In this document: positions 27,540 to 36,722 of the stretch, one piece after another
Layout: each line of letters begins with the position of its first letter
Numbering within the stretch: the first letter of the stretch is position 1
NCBI RefSeq assembly: GCF_002813325.1
Contig: NZ_PHUG01000001.1
Span: forward strand, 1,364,001 to 1,428,000
DNA: 64,000 bases
DNA from: Janthinobacterium sp. 64
GTDB taxonomy: Bacteria; Pseudomonadota; Gammaproteobacteria; Burkholderiales; Burkholderiaceae_D
Direction of reading: 5' to 3'
Notes under the pieces: model-generated
The model's database searches: none
What the model was told of the DNA's origin: nothing
Seen by the model: only the letters and a program-made list of their open reading frames with translations
Program-made: the position numbers and the translations under genes

Positions 27540-28730
27540 TTACAGGCCCAGGATCATCTGCGTGATGATGTTTTTCTGGATTTCATTCGAGCCGCCATAG
27601 ATCGATGTCTTGCGGTAATTGAAGTAATACGCGGCCAGCGGCGCGGCCAGGTCGTCGCCAGCGCTGCTGTGCGGCGCGCTGCCGTCGAGAAATGCCGGGT
27701 CGAAGGGCAAGGCTTGCGGGCCGATGGCTTCCACCATCAGTTCCGTCAGCTGCTGCTGCAGCTCCGAGCCGCGCACCTTCAGCATCGAGGCCTGCGGTCC
27801 CGGCCCCTTGCCCTCGTCGCTGATGACGCGCAAGACCGTCATTTCCAACGCCATCAATTCGATTTCCAGGTGGGCCACCTTGGCGGCAAAGGCGGGATCG
27901 TGCAGCAGCGGCGCACCGCGCTTGGTTTGCTGCATGGCCAGCTGCTTGAGGAAAGTCAGCTCGCGCTTCGAGCGGCCGACGGCGGCGATGCCCGTGCGTT
28001 CATGGCCCAGCAGGTACTTGGCGTAAGTCCAGCCCTTGTTTTCCTGGCCGACCAGGTTGCTGACGGGCACGCGCACGTTGTCAAAAAAGACTTCGTTCAC
28101 TTCATGTTCTTCATCGAGCATGATGATCGGGCGCACGGTGATGCCCGGCGTTTTCATGTCGATCAGCAAGAAACTGATGCCCTCCTGCTTGCGCACCGTG
28201 CTGTCGGTGCGCACCAGGCAAAAGATCATGTCGGCGTGCTGGCCCAGGGTGGTCCAGGTTTTCTGGCCATTCACGATGTAATGGTCGCCGTCGCGCTCGG
28301 CCGTGGTTTTCAGCGAGGCCAGGTCGGAACCGGCACCGGGCTCCGAATAGCCCTGGCACCACCAGTCGTCGCAATTCAAAATGCGCGGCAGATAATATGC
28401 TTTTTGTTCGGCGTTGGCGAAAGCCATGATGACGGGCGCCACCATATTGACGCCGAAAGGCAGGATGGGCGGCGTGGCGGCGCGCGCGCATTCGTCTTCC
28501 CAGATGTGGCGCTGCACGGCCGTCCAGCCCGTGCCGCCATGTTCGACGGGCCAGGCCGGCGCGGCCCAGCCTTGCTGCGCGACAATCTTGTGCCAGCGCA
28601 CATAATCATCACGGTTCAGGCGCAGATGCTGGCGCACCTTGCGCTGCAAGTCCGCCGGCAGATGGGTGTCGAGGAAGGCGCGCAGCGTATCGCGGAAAGC
28701 CGTCTCCTCGGCCGTGTAATGCAGGTCCAT
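27540..28730 (-). CDS. acyl-CoA dehydrogenase, large-subunit type (PimC-like)
   Basis: 396 residues from the ATG at 28728-28730 (MDLHYTAEETAFRDTLRAF). FAD and substrate motifs are intact: WCQGYSEPGAGSDLASLKT, GQKTWTTLGQHAD, GHERTGIAAVGRSKREL, and the C-terminal IYGGSNEIQKNIITQMIL. It is the first gene of the operon. The pair suggests breakdown of an unusual acyl-CoA (dicarboxylic, branched or ring-derived) rather than plain fatty acids, by analogy with PimCD. No thiolase or CoA ligase lies next to it. Confidence 0.85.
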   Translation of the reverse strand: MDLHYTAEETAFRDTLRAFLDTHLPADLQRKVRQHLRLNRDDYVRWHKIVAQQGWAAPAWPVEHGGTGWTAVQRHIWEDECARAATPPILPFGVNMVAPVIMAFANAEQKAYYLPRILNCDDWWCQGYSEPGAGSDLASLKTTAERDGDHYIVNGQKTWTTLGQHADMIFCLVRTDSTVRKQEGISFLLIDMKTPGITVRPIIMLDEEHEVNEVFFDNVRVPVSNLVGQENKGWTYAKYLLGHERTGIAAVGRSKRELTFLKQLAMQQTKRGAPLLHDPAFAAKVAHLEIELMALEMTVLRVISDEGKGPGPQASMLKVRGSELQQQLTELMVEAIGPQALPFDPAFLDGSAPHSSAGDDLAAPLAAYYFNYRKTSIYGGSNEIQKNIITQMILGL

Positions 28731-29095
28731 GTCTGTCTCCTTGTTCTTATGAGTTGCCGTGATGACTGCACGCAAGGAAGCTCAGCGCACAAAAAAGCAC
28801 GACCGTTCTCAATGATTGTACAACAGAATGGGAGACGCGCCAGCGGTTTTACGGTGGCTGGCGCGGCAAAGGGGAGCGGGTGGAACTGGCTGACTGCTGC
28901 CGTTGGCGGCTTGCGCCCAAAGCGGGCCTTGAATGGATGGAAAGGCTGGCCTCAGAAAAATCAAGACCACCATTCGAGCGGTCATGGAAGGTATCTACGG
29001 CGCTCCTGGCTGTATCGGCTACGTCCAGAAGAACTATCGCCATCATTCAGGAAGTCAGATTCATGCATTGTTTCGATGTCTGGCATTGACCGCCA
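28731..29095. other. 365 bp intergenic stretch
   Basis: The region holds the upstream side of the acyl-CoA operon and the 3' side of the transporter gene. Short open frames exist on both strands, but none has a credible ribosome site or domain. No strong terminator hairpin was found. I see nothing further in it. Confidence 0.5.
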
Positions 29096-30685
29096 TCAGC
29101 CATACAGATGCAGCAACACTTGCACGGCAACGATCTTGACGATGGTCATGCTGGGAAAAATCATGGCGTAGCCCAGGTTCGGACGGTCCGACTTGGCCAG
29201 GCGGTTGGCGAACACCAGCACGGCCGGGTTGCCCGTGGCGCCGGCAGCAATGCCCAGCAATTCAGGAAACGGCAGGCGCAGGAAGATCTTGCCCAAAATC
29301 ACCACGAGAGCCACCACCACCAGCACCGTCACGGCGCCGAGCACCAGCATGGGCAAGCCATCGGCGCCCACCTGCTGCACGAACGGCAAACCTGAGGCCA
29401 TGCCGACGGAGGCGAGGAAAATCGTCAAGCCATAGTTGCGCATGACCAGGTTGGCCGACAGGGGCAAGCGCCAGCTGATCTTGCCGACGCGTCCCAAACG
29501 GCCCAAAATCAGCGCCATCACCAGCGGCCCGCCAGCCAGGCCCAGGCTGAACGAGCCTATCCACGGCAACGGGATCGGCACCAGGCCCAGCAGCACACCC
29601 AACACCATGCCCATGCCCAGCGAGACATAGCTGAATTCGGCCGTGGCCGTGATGGAATTGCCGAACAGCTTGCGCACGTCGGCCGCATGTTTCGCTGGCG
29701 CAATGGCCATCACCCTGTCGCCGAATTCCAGCGTCAGGAACGGGTGCGGCAGGATCATGGCGTCGCCACGGCGGATGAATGCGATCTGCAGCGGGAAGTC
29801 TTTTGCCAGGTTCAGCTCGCCCAGCGGCACGCCGACGATTTCCGCGTCCGACACGAACACTTCCGTGCCGTCGAACGCGCTGCGGTCCTTCATCAAGCGG
29901 CCCGGATCCAGGTGGCCCAGCGCCGTGCGTGCCGCTTCCACGCCTGCCACCGTGCCCGACACCATCAGCGCGTCGCCCACGCCGAGCACCAGGCCCGGAT
30001 CAGGCAAGCGGTTCTGGTGGCCCTGGCGCACGCCGATCACTTGCACGCCCGCCAGCGGGCCATCGGCCAGTTCGGACAGGGCAGCGCCCGCCAATTTCGC
30101 TTCATCGATGGTAATTTCCGACACGACGATGGGCGCAGGCGGCGGCGTCAGCACGGGTTTTAGTATGCGCCCGGCCAGGTACAGGCCCAGCATGGGGCCG
30201 ACGACGCCGAACGGATACGCGACGGCATAGCCGACGGCCGCGTCGCCATTGCCGTGCGACGCTTCCAGCGCCGCCTGCAGGGCCGCCGTGCTGGTCATGG
30301 CGCCGGCAAACACGCCGCTGGCCATACGCAGCGAGATATCGATCCACTGCCCGCCCCAGACGGACACGGCCAGGCCGCCCATGACGGCGGCAAAGGCGAT
30401 CAGATTGTGTTTCTGGCCCGCGCCGCGCAAGCCGGCGAAAAATTGCACGCCATACTGCACGCCTATGCCATACAGAAACAGCAGCAAGCCGATGGAACCG
30501 ACCATGGGCGGCGGCACGGAACCAGGAGCGAAGGCGCCCAGCGCCAGCCCCGCGAACAGCACGCCGCCCACGCCCAGCGAAAAACCGAACACGCTGATAC
30601 GCCCCAGCGCATAACCGGCGCCAATGACGAGAAACAGGGCGAGGATCGGCGTGGACTCCAGCGTGTGGCGAAATAATTGAAGCAT
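29096..30685 (-). CDS. putative transporter, AspT/YidE family with two RCK-C domains
   Basis: 529 residues from the ATG at 30683-30685 (MLQLFRHTLES). The layout is two blocks of about five membrane helices (ILALFLVIGAGYALGRISVF in the first; LGMGMVLGVLLGLVPIPLPW in the second) separated by a cytosolic region with two TrkA-C/RCK-C modules (GVQVIGVRQGHQNRLPDPGL; FLTLEFGDRVMAIAPAKHAA). This is the aspartate:alanine exchanger family that includes YidE and YbjL. The substrate is unknown; small anions or amino acids are typical. It is preceded on the same strand by the first copy of a small-RNA-like element. Confidence 0.8.
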   Translation of the reverse strand: MLQLFRHTLESTPILALFLVIGAGYALGRISVFGFSLGVGGVLFAGLALGAFAPGSVPPPMVGSIGLLLFLYGIGVQYGVQFFAGLRGAGQKHNLIAFAAVMGGLAVSVWGGQWIDISLRMASGVFAGAMTSTAALQAALEASHGNGDAAVGYAVAYPFGVVGPMLGLYLAGRILKPVLTPPPAPIVVSEITIDEAKLAGAALSELADGPLAGVQVIGVRQGHQNRLPDPGLVLGVGDALMVSGTVAGVEAARTALGHLDPGRLMKDRSAFDGTEVFVSDAEIVGVPLGELNLAKDFPLQIAFIRRGDAMILPHPFLTLEFGDRVMAIAPAKHAADVRKLFGNSITATAEFSYVSLGMGMVLGVLLGLVPIPLPWIGSFSLGLAGGPLVMALILGRLGRVGKISWRLPLSANLVMRNYGLTIFLASVGMASGLPFVQQVGADGLPMLVLGAVTVLVVVALVVILGKIFLRLPFPELLGIAAGATGNPAVLVFANRLAKSDRPNLGYAMIFPSMTIVKIVAVQVLLHLYG

Positions 30686-30788
30686 CAGGAACCTTGGTCT
30701 GGGGAAGGCCCAGTTTAACATGCACAAAAGCAACACGATGGCGATGACGCCAAGCAAGCGTGCGCAACTTTGCGCCTTCAAAACGGGC

Positions 30789-30910
30789 AAAAAAAAGCCC
30801 GCTGCGGGAGCGGGCTGAATCTAATTCCTGTGAGGAAGTAGAGGAGACAGGTGCAATGATGCCGCATCGCAACATATGAATCCAATTCTATGTTGTGATG
30901 ATAGAAATAT
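30789..30910 (-). ncRNA. candidate sRNA element, copy 1 of 6
   Basis: The minus strand reads, in order, a conserved AT-rich leader (TATTTCTATCATCACAACAT), a hairpin (ATGTTGC/GCGGCAT, loop GAT, two G-T pairs), a CU-rich stretch (CCTGTCTCCTCTACTTCCTC), a second hairpin (CTACTTCC/GGAATTAG) and a terminator (AGCCCGCT/AGCGGGCT, then eight T). The last 90 nt or so would be the mature RNA. This copy diverges most in the second hairpin, whose loop is TCACA instead of TCCAA. It sits 19 bp past the lipoprotein stop and upstream of the transporter. The RNA call rests on repetition, structure and the terminator; expression is not known. Confidence 0.7.
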
Positions 30911-30928
30911 GTTTTATCAATATCTCGC

Positions 30929-31426
30929 TCAGGCCGTCCCAAAAATGACGAGTTTTCGCTGCGATCCTGGTTCACGCGTCACCATCACGCGGGCTTGCTC
31001 CACGCTTGCACAAGCCTGCGGCGCAAACCCCGGCGACACTGTTCCAGCAACTTGCGCGATGCGTTGCGGCTCAGTGATCACGTCATAATCGCCGCGTTTG
31101 AAAAACAGCTGCTCGATACCGGCGTCCCCTTCGGCCATCGGTTTGACGACGATCAGCGACCAAAGACCTTCCTCACCCAGAAAATGCTTTTCCTTCAGGA
31201 ACGCGTTAACGCGATCTGCATGAGGCGCCGATTCGCTCAGTTCGCTCTCATAAAGGCCCAGCGGGCACAGCAGCGTGCCAGCCGGCCACCCCATATCGGG
31301 CAGCGCTGTGACCGTGTCCGGACGCAACTGGGCCAAATGGCGGTCGAACGGGTGCTTCTCCGCCGAACAGGCACCGAGCGCCATCAGCGCGAGCATGGCG
31401 CCGGCGCGAAACAAAGGCATCATCAA
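30929..31426 (-). CDS. hypothetical lipoprotein
   Basis: 165 residues. A lipoprotein signal is visible (LFRAGAMLALMALGAC, Cys at about residue 20), so the protein should be anchored in the envelope. The remainder (RLYESEL-like LCPLGLYESELSESAPHADR; EEGLWSLIVVKPMAEGD; FKRGDYDVITEPQRIAQVAG) matches no family I recognise. It lies alone between two copies of the repeated RNA-like element, on the same strand as metE upstream. Confidence 0.65.
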   Translation of the reverse strand: MMMPLFRAGAMLALMALGACSAEKHPFDRHLAQLRPDTVTALPDMGWPAGTLLCPLGLYESELSESAPHADRVNAFLKEKHFLGEEGLWSLIVVKPMAEGDAGIEQLFFKRGDYDVITEPQRIAQVAGTVSPGFAPQACASVEQARVMVTREPGSQRKLVIFGTA

Positions 31427-31492
31427 CTTGTCTCCTTTATGTTTATGCTAAAACAAGCTTATCTTAAGGCATGCGGCCGTCGAAAAACAGGC

Positions 31493-31612
31493 AAAAAAAA
31501 GCCCGCTACAGGAGCGGGCTGAATCTATTTCCTTGGAGGAAGTAGAGGAGACAGGTGAATGATGCCGCATCGCAGCATCATTATCCAATTGCATGTTGTG
31601 ATGATAGAAATA
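31493..31612 (-). ncRNA. candidate sRNA element, copy 2 of 6
   Basis: This copy is the best formed. Its first hairpin is an 11 bp stem (AATGATGCTGC/GCGGCATCATT, one G-T pair) with loop GAT. The CU-rich segment is CCTGTCTCCTCTACTTCCTC, the second hairpin CTACTTCC/GGAAATAG with loop TCCAA, and the terminator AGCCCGCT/AGCGGGCT with loop CCTGT and eight T. The leader TATTTCTATCATCACAACAT is perfect. It begins about 38 bp after the metE stop, reading in the same direction, and ends 66 bp before the lipoprotein gene. Confidence 0.72.
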
Positions 31613-31649
31613 GCTATTCCCTATATCTGCCCTCTTCCCCCGGCCAGCC

Positions 31650-33938
31650 TCAGGCCGCGTTATCGCCGCGCAAGGTTTTCGCGGCCGCCACCATGTTGGC
31701 CAGCGCGGGTATGACTTCTTTCCAGCCCCGCGTTTTCAGGCCGCAATCGGGATTGACCCACAGGCGCTGGGCGGGGATGCGCTCGGCCGCCTTGCACATC
31801 AGTTTTACCATCTGTTCCTGGGCAGGAATATTCGGCGAGTGGATATCGTAGACGCCAGGGCCGATGTCGTTCGGATAGTTGAAATCATCGAAGGCGTCGA
31901 GCAATTCCATGTCGGAGCGCGACGTTTCGATCGTGATCACGTCCGCATCCATGTCGGCGATCTGCGCGATGATGTCGTTAAATTCCGAATAGCACATATG
32001 CGTGTGGATCTGCGTTGCGTCGGCCACGCCATTGGCCGTGATGCGGAACGCTTCCACGGCCCAGCGCAGGTACTCGGCCCATTGCGATTTGCGCAGCGGC
32101 AAGCCTTCGCGCAATGCCGCCTCGTCGATCTGGATCACGCGGATGCCGGCCTGTTCCAGGTCCAGCACTTCGGCGCGCATGGCCAGCGCCAGCTGGTAGC
32201 ACGACACGGAACGGGGCTGGTCGTCGCGCACAAAGGACCAGTTCAGGATGGTGACGGGGCCCGTCAGCATGCCTTTCATCGGCTTGTCCGTCAGCGACTG
32301 GGCATACGTGCTCCACTCGACCGTCATGGCGCGCGGACGGCTGATGTCGCCAAACAAAATGGGCGGCTTGACGCAGCGCGAACCATACGATTGCACCCAG
32401 CCGAACTGGCTGAAGGCGTAGCCATCGAGCTGTTCGCCAAAATACTCCACCATGTCATTGCGTTCCGCTTCGCCGTGCACGAACACGTCCAGCCCCAGCG
32501 CCTCTTGTTCCTGGACGCAATGGGCAATTTCCGCCTGCATCAGTTTTTTGTAGCTGGCTGCATCGAGCTGGCCGCTGCGGAACTTGCTGCGGGCCTGCCG
32601 GATTTCCACCGTTTGCGGGAAGGAACCGATGGTCGTCGTCGGATACAGCGGCAATTGCAGCAGCGCAGCTTGCTTGGCGGCACGTTCGGCATAGGCTCCG
32701 GCGCGCTGGCCCAAAGCCGCATCGATGCGCGCCACGGCCGCTTTCACTTCCGGATTGTGCACGCGGCTCGACTGCCGGCGCGCCTGCACGGCCGCATGAT
32801 TGGCATCGAGCGCCGCTTGCACGGACGCGCGGCCCTGGTTCAGCGCGCCGGCCAGGGTGTGCACTTCATCAAGTTTTTGACGGGCAAAGGCCAGCCAGGA
32901 TTTGATATCCGTATCGAGCTGTTGTTCACTGTCCAGGTCGACGGGCACGTGCAGCAGCGAGCACGACGGCGCGATCCACAGGCGCGATTGCAGGCTGGCA
33001 TGCACGGGTTCCAGCCATGCCAGCACGTCATTCAAATCCGTCTTCCAGATATTGCGGCCATTCACCACACCCAGCGACAAGACGCTGCTGGCGGGCAATT
33101 GGGCCATCACCTGCGCCACTTCATCGCGGGCATTGACGGCGTCAAGATGCAAGCCTTGCACGGGCAGCCTGCACGCCAACGCCAGATTGTCTTGCAGCTT
33201 GCCGAAATACGTGGCCAGCAGCAGCTTGACGTTCTTGACCTTGCGCAAGGTATCGTAGGCGGTGACCAGCGCTTGCTGCCAGGCGCCGTCCAGTTCCGTG
33301 ACGAGGATCGGTTCATCGATCTGCACCCATTCCACGCCCTGCGCGGCCAGTTCCTGCAGCAATTGCACGTAGACGGGCAGCAAGCCATGCAGCAGCGCCA
33401 GCTTGTCGGAATCATCCTTGGCCTTGCCCAGCCACAAATAGGTGACGGGGCCGATCAGCACGGGCTTGGCTTTCACACCAAGCTGGCGCGCTTGCGCCAA
33501 TTGCTGCAGCAAACGGCTGCTGTCGAGCTTGAATTGCGTCCCGGCCGAAAATTCCGGCACGATGTAGTGATAATTCGTGTCGAACCATTTCGTCATTTCG
33601 CCGGCGTGGACGCAGCTGCAATCGCTGTCGCTGGCCGAACGGCCACGCGCCACACGGAAATAGTTGTCGAGCGCCGCGCCTTCCAGGCCGCGCACACGCT
33701 GCGGCAGGTTGCCCAGTGTAAAGCTCAGGTCCAGCACCTGGTCGTAGAAGGAAAAGTCGCCCACGGGCGCCAAATCCAGCGCGTTCTGCTCTTGCCAGTG
33801 GCGCTGGCGCAATTGCGCGCCCTGGCCTTCCAGCGCGTCCAGGCTGCTTTGGCCTTTCCAGTAATCTTCCAGGGCGAATTTCAATTCGCGTTTGGCGCCA
33901 ATGCGCGGGTAACCCAGATTGTGTGTCGTGACGGTCAT
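31650..33938 (-). CDS. metE: cobalamin-independent methionine synthase MetE
   Basis: 762 residues from the ATG at 33936-33938 ([20 protein letters not shown]). Both homologous barrels are present. Zinc and substrate motifs of the C-terminal half are intact: [33 protein letters not shown] region and [13 protein letters not shown]. It transfers methyl from 5-methyl-THF-triglutamate to homocysteine. Length is normal for the family. There is no metR gene beside it, but a MetR-like box lies 80 bp upstream. No cobalamin riboswitch is apparent in the 399 bp upstream region. Confidence 0.95.
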   Translation of the reverse strand: MTVTTHNLGYPRIGAKRELKFALEDYWKGQSSLDALEGQGAQLRQRHWQEQNALDLAPVGDFSFYDQVLDLSFTLGNLPQRVRGLEGAALDNYFRVARGRSASDSDCSCVHAGEMTKWFDTNYHYIVPEFSAGTQFKLDSSRLLQQLAQARQLGVKAKPVLIGPVTYLWLGKAKDDSDKLALLHGLLPVYVQLLQELAAQGVEWVQIDEPILVTELDGAWQQALVTAYDTLRKVKNVKLLLATYFGKLQDNLALACRLPVQGLHLDAVNARDEVAQVMAQLPASSVLSLGVVNGRNIWKTDLNDVLAWLEPVHASLQSRLWIAPSCSLLHVPVDLDSEQQLDTDIKSWLAFARQKLDEVHTLAGALNQGRASVQAALDANHAAVQARRQSSRVHNPEVKAAVARIDAALGQRAGAYAERAAKQAALLQLPLYPTTTIGSFPQTVEIRQARSKFRSGQLDAASYKKLMQAEIAHCVQEQEALGLDVFVHGEAERNDMVEYFGEQLDGYAFSQFGWVQSYGSRCVKPPILFGDISRPRAMTVEWSTYAQSLTDKPMKGMLTGPVTILNWSFVRDDQPRSVSCYQLALAMRAEVLDLEQAGIRVIQIDEAALREGLPLRKSQWAEYLRWAVEAFRITANGVADATQIHTHMCYSEFNDIIAQIADMDADVITIETSRSDMELLDAFDDFNYPNDIGPGVYDIHSPNIPAQEQMVKLMCKAAERIPAQRLWVNPDCGLKTRGWKEVIPALANMVAAAKTLRGDNAA

Positions 33939-34017
33939 GACGCTGCTCCTTTTGAAGTATGCACACATCATAGAAGGTTCAATCCATTAAAAATAATGAT
34001 AATATTTTATATATTCA

Positions 34018-34030
34018 TGAATTATACTCA
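34018..34030 (-). promoter_or_regulatory. possible MetR box upstream of metE
   Basis: The minus strand reads TGAGTATAATTCA, one mismatch from the MetR consensus TGAA-N5-TTCA. It is 80 bp before the metE start and next to an AT-rich stretch (TATATAAAATATTATCATT) that could contain the -10. MetR plus homocysteine activates metE in many proteobacteria. Confidence 0.35.
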
Positions 34031-34135
34031 TGTGAAATCACGCTCGAACGCATCTGGCCGTCTTGCGCGGGTCACACCCGCCCCGCTTAAACGGATGACG
34101 GCTTAGCCAATCTGCACTGTGTGACGGCGACGGGC

Positions 34136-34256
34136 AAAAAAAAGCCCGCTACGGGAGCGGGCTGAATCTATTTTCTTGGAGGAAGATAGAGGAGACAGAT
34201 GCATGATGCCGCGTTGCGGCATATCAATCCAATGACATGTTGTGATAGTGGAGATA
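34136..34256 (-). ncRNA. candidate sRNA element, copy 3 of 6
   Basis: The first hairpin is a perfect 7 bp stem ATGCCGC/GCGGCAT with loop AAC. The second hairpin is one base longer (CTATCTTC/GAAAATAG, loop CTCCAA), with T-A at a position that is C-G in most copies. The terminator is perfect with loop CCCGT and eight T. The leader is weaker here (TATCTCCACTATCACAACAT). It lies 81 bp past the stop of the HNH endonuclease gene and upstream of metE. Confidence 0.7.
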
Positions 34257-34337
34257 TGAATTATTCATATCTCGACCAGACAAGGAAAAATGCAGCGCCA
34301 TCGGCAAAGAAATAGAGGGCAGCGTAGCGATGATTGT

Positions 34338-35240
34338 TCAATCCTGGGGCGGCGAACAAAACGCAAAGCGTTGCCGATGCATGCGCAGATAATATTTCTG
34401 TTCTTCCCTCAAAACGATGCGCAACGGAGCAGGCAAACCGATGAGTTCGCGATGCCGCCCCAGCAGCGAGGGGGAGCACAGCATGGCGCCATCGTCTGCA
34501 AAGCTGATCAGGCCCCGATCGAACAAGGCATCCAGGGTCGCGATCAGCGGCAAACCATTATGGGGATCAAGCCGCTGCTGATCAGTGGCTCCTTGCCAGG
34601 ACAGCGCATGCGAAGCACGCAAAACCGGCTCAAGATCGCAACCCGTTACCGCACATTTCCTGTCCCACAATGCGAGCAATTCATCCCGATACCTGCCTTG
34701 GCCCCGCCGGGCCTGGCACAGTATTTCTATCTCCGTTGATCGCCCCTTCCCCCTCGACAGCAAATCATGGATATCATTTTGCTCCACCCTGCTGGCGATC
34801 AATGCGAGGATGGCTTCCTTCCCTTTGTTCAAGGCCCCGAAAGCTTGCCGCGGATTGGTGCCGTGAAAAACAACGACTTCGGCCGAGGAAACAGGCGTAC
34901 TGCGCAGATCCGCATACCAGCGCACCATGCGGTGATACTCTTCTGGTTCATTCGGACTGACCACTCCCCCGCCGCGATACACAATGACTGGCGCGTCATC
35001 GAGCACCGTGCCAGCAGCAACAATACCGATCCTGTTTACCCATAACAGCAGGGTATCTCCGCGCTTGGGCCGCTTGATCTTTTCCAGGAACTCGGGGCCG
35101 CCACTGGTCACCGCAACGCCCCTGACTAACCATTCGTTATGAAAACTGAACTCATTATTTGACGTTGCATCGCTATTGATGAAAAACGTGTCCGCCTCAG
35201 GAACTTTTTGATGTCCTTTGCTGAGATTTTCATGTGCCAT
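34338..35240 (-). CDS. HNH endonuclease with N-terminal PUA/EVE-like domain
   Basis: 300 residues. The C-terminal part is a typical HNH_2 (PF13391-like) nuclease: KCAVTGCDLEPVLRASHAL (His211), RLDPHNGLPLIATLDALFD (Asn228, Asp241). The N-terminal 120 residues contain FLEKIKRPKRGDTLLLWVNR followed by IGIVAAGTVLDD, which resembles PUA/EVE-fold modules that read modified bases; I infer that from pattern only. EVE- or SRA-linked HNH proteins act as modification-dependent restriction enzymes, so phage defence is the best guess. By eye the gene is less GC-rich than its neighbours, which suggests acquisition. It stands alone between two copies of the repeated element. Confidence 0.7.
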   Translation of the reverse strand: MAHENLSKGHQKVPEADTFFINSDATSNNEFSFHNEWLVRGVAVTSGGPEFLEKIKRPKRGDTLLLWVNRIGIVAAGTVLDDAPVIVYRGGGVVSPNEPEEYHRMVRWYADLRSTPVSSAEVVVFHGTNPRQAFGALNKGKEAILALIASRVEQNDIHDLLSRGKGRSTEIEILCQARRGQGRYRDELLALWDRKCAVTGCDLEPVLRASHALSWQGATDQQRLDPHNGLPLIATLDALFDRGLISFADDGAMLCSPSLLGRHRELIGLPAPLRIVLREEQKYYLRMHRQRFAFCSPPQD

Positions 35241-35338
35241 GGCGGACTTTCATAGGAGGATAGCCGCGTATTGAAACATGCATTGCCCATCGACGTCCAC
35301 AAGAGACCCTTCAGACCGATGATGTTGAATTTTCAGAC

Positions 35339-35459
35339 AAAAAAAAGCCCGCTGCGGGAGCGGGCTGAATCTATTTCCTTGGAGGAGATAGAGGAGACAG
35401 ATGCATGATGCCGCGTCGCAGCATATAAAACCACTTTATATTCGTGATGTCAGAAATAC
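35339..35459 (-). ncRNA. candidate sRNA element, copy 4 of 6
   Basis: The first hairpin is ATGCTGC/GCGGCAT with loop GAC. The CU-rich segment is CTGTCTCCTCTATCTCCTCC, the second hairpin CTATCTCC/GGAAATAG with loop TCCAA, and the terminator has loop CCCGC and eight T. The leader shares TATTTCTGACATCACGAATA and the middle block TATAAAGTGG with copy 5, so copies 4 and 5 form a subgroup. It lies 42 bp past the alaC stop and about 98 bp upstream of the HNH gene start. Confidence 0.7.
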
Positions 35460-35501
35460 GCGGCAGTGATATTACGGGCAACAGTTCATTCCATGCGGCA
35501 A

Positions 35502-36722
35502 CTATTGTGCTGTCGCTTCCGTTTTCGCGTCGCCGGAACGCAACATATTCTTAATGCCCCGCAACGCCTGCCGCACGCGCGCCTCGTTTTCGATCAGGGC
35601 GAAGCGCACATATTCATCGCCGTACTCGCCGAAACCGATGCCGGGCGAGACGCTGACCTTGGCTTTTTGCAGCAGCAGCTTGGCAAATTCCAGCGAGCCC
35701 AGGTGCCGATACGCTTCCGGGATATGCGCCCAGATGTACATCGACGCCTTTGGCTTTTCCACCATCCAGCCCGCTTCATGCAAGCCTTTCACCAGCACGT
35801 CGCGGCGGCGCTGGTACTGGGCGCAGATCTCCGTCACGCAGCTTTGATCGCCTTCCAGCGCGGCAATGGCTGCCACTTGCACGGGCGTAAAACTGCCGTA
35901 GTCATGATAGCTCTTGATGCGCGCCAGGGCCGACACCAGTTCCGCGTTGCCGACCATGAAACCGATGCGCCAGCCCGCCATGTTGTAGCTTTTCGACATG
36001 GTGAAGAACTCCACGGCCACGTCGCGCGCACCGGGCACCTGCATGATGGACGGCGCCTTCCAGCCATCGAAGGTGATGTCGGCATACGCCAGGTCGTGTA
36101 CCACCAGAATATTGTGCTGTTTTGCCAGCGCCACGACACGCTCGAAAAACTCCAGTTCCACGCATTGCGCCGTCGGGTTGGATGGAAAACCCAGCACCAT
36201 CATCTTCGGTTTCGGGTAGCTTTCGCGGATGGCCCGTTCCAGTTCGGCAAAGAAATCCACGCCCGGCCCCATGCGCACGGAACGGATGTCGGCGCCCGCG
36301 ATCACGGCGCCCCAGATGTGGATCGGGTAGCTGGGATTGGGCACCAGCACCGTGTCGCCACGGTCGAGCGTCGCCAGCATCAAGTGGGCAAGGCCCTCTT
36401 TCGAGCCGATGGTGACGATGGCTTCGCTGTCGGGGTCGATGTCGACCTCGTAGCGCTTCTTGTACCAGTGTGCAATGGCGCGGCGCAAGCGCGGAATGCC
36501 TTTCGACGCGGAATAGCCGTGCGTGTCGGGGCGTTTCACCGTCTCGACCAGCTTGTCGACGATGTGGGCCGGCGTGGCGCCATCGGGATTGCCCATCGAC
36601 ATGTCGATGATGTCCTCGCCACGGCGGCGCGCGGCCATCTTGAGCTCGGCGGTGATATTGAAAACGTAGGGGGGAAGACGATTGATGCGCGAAAAGCTGC
36701 GCGGAGCTTGGCTGTCGGTCAT
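35502..36722 (-). CDS. alaC: alanine aminotransferase AlaC
   Basis: 406 residues from the ATG at 36720-36722 ([20 protein letters not shown]). It is a class I PLP aminotransferase with the AlaC look: [74 protein letters not shown], and the PLP lysine in [15 protein letters not shown]. It interconverts pyruvate/glutamate and alanine/2-oxoglutarate. It is divergent from the pentapeptide gene with a 309 bp shared upstream region. Confidence 0.88.
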   Translation of the reverse strand: MTDSQAPRSFSRINRLPPYVFNITAELKMAARRRGEDIIDMSMGNPDGATPAHIVDKLVETVKRPDTHGYSASKGIPRLRRAIAHWYKKRYEVDIDPDSEAIVTIGSKEGLAHLMLATLDRGDTVLVPNPSYPIHIWGAVIAGADIRSVRMGPGVDFFAELERAIRESYPKPKMMVLGFPSNPTAQCVELEFFERVVALAKQHNILVVHDLAYADITFDGWKAPSIMQVPGARDVAVEFFTMSKSYNMAGWRIGFMVGNAELVSALARIKSYHDYGSFTPVQVAAIAALEGDQSCVTEICAQYQRRRDVLVKGLHEAGWMVEKPKASMYIWAHIPEAYRHLGSLEFAKLLLQKAKVSVSPGIGFGEYGDEYVRFALIENEARVRQALRGIKNMLRSGDAKTEATAQ

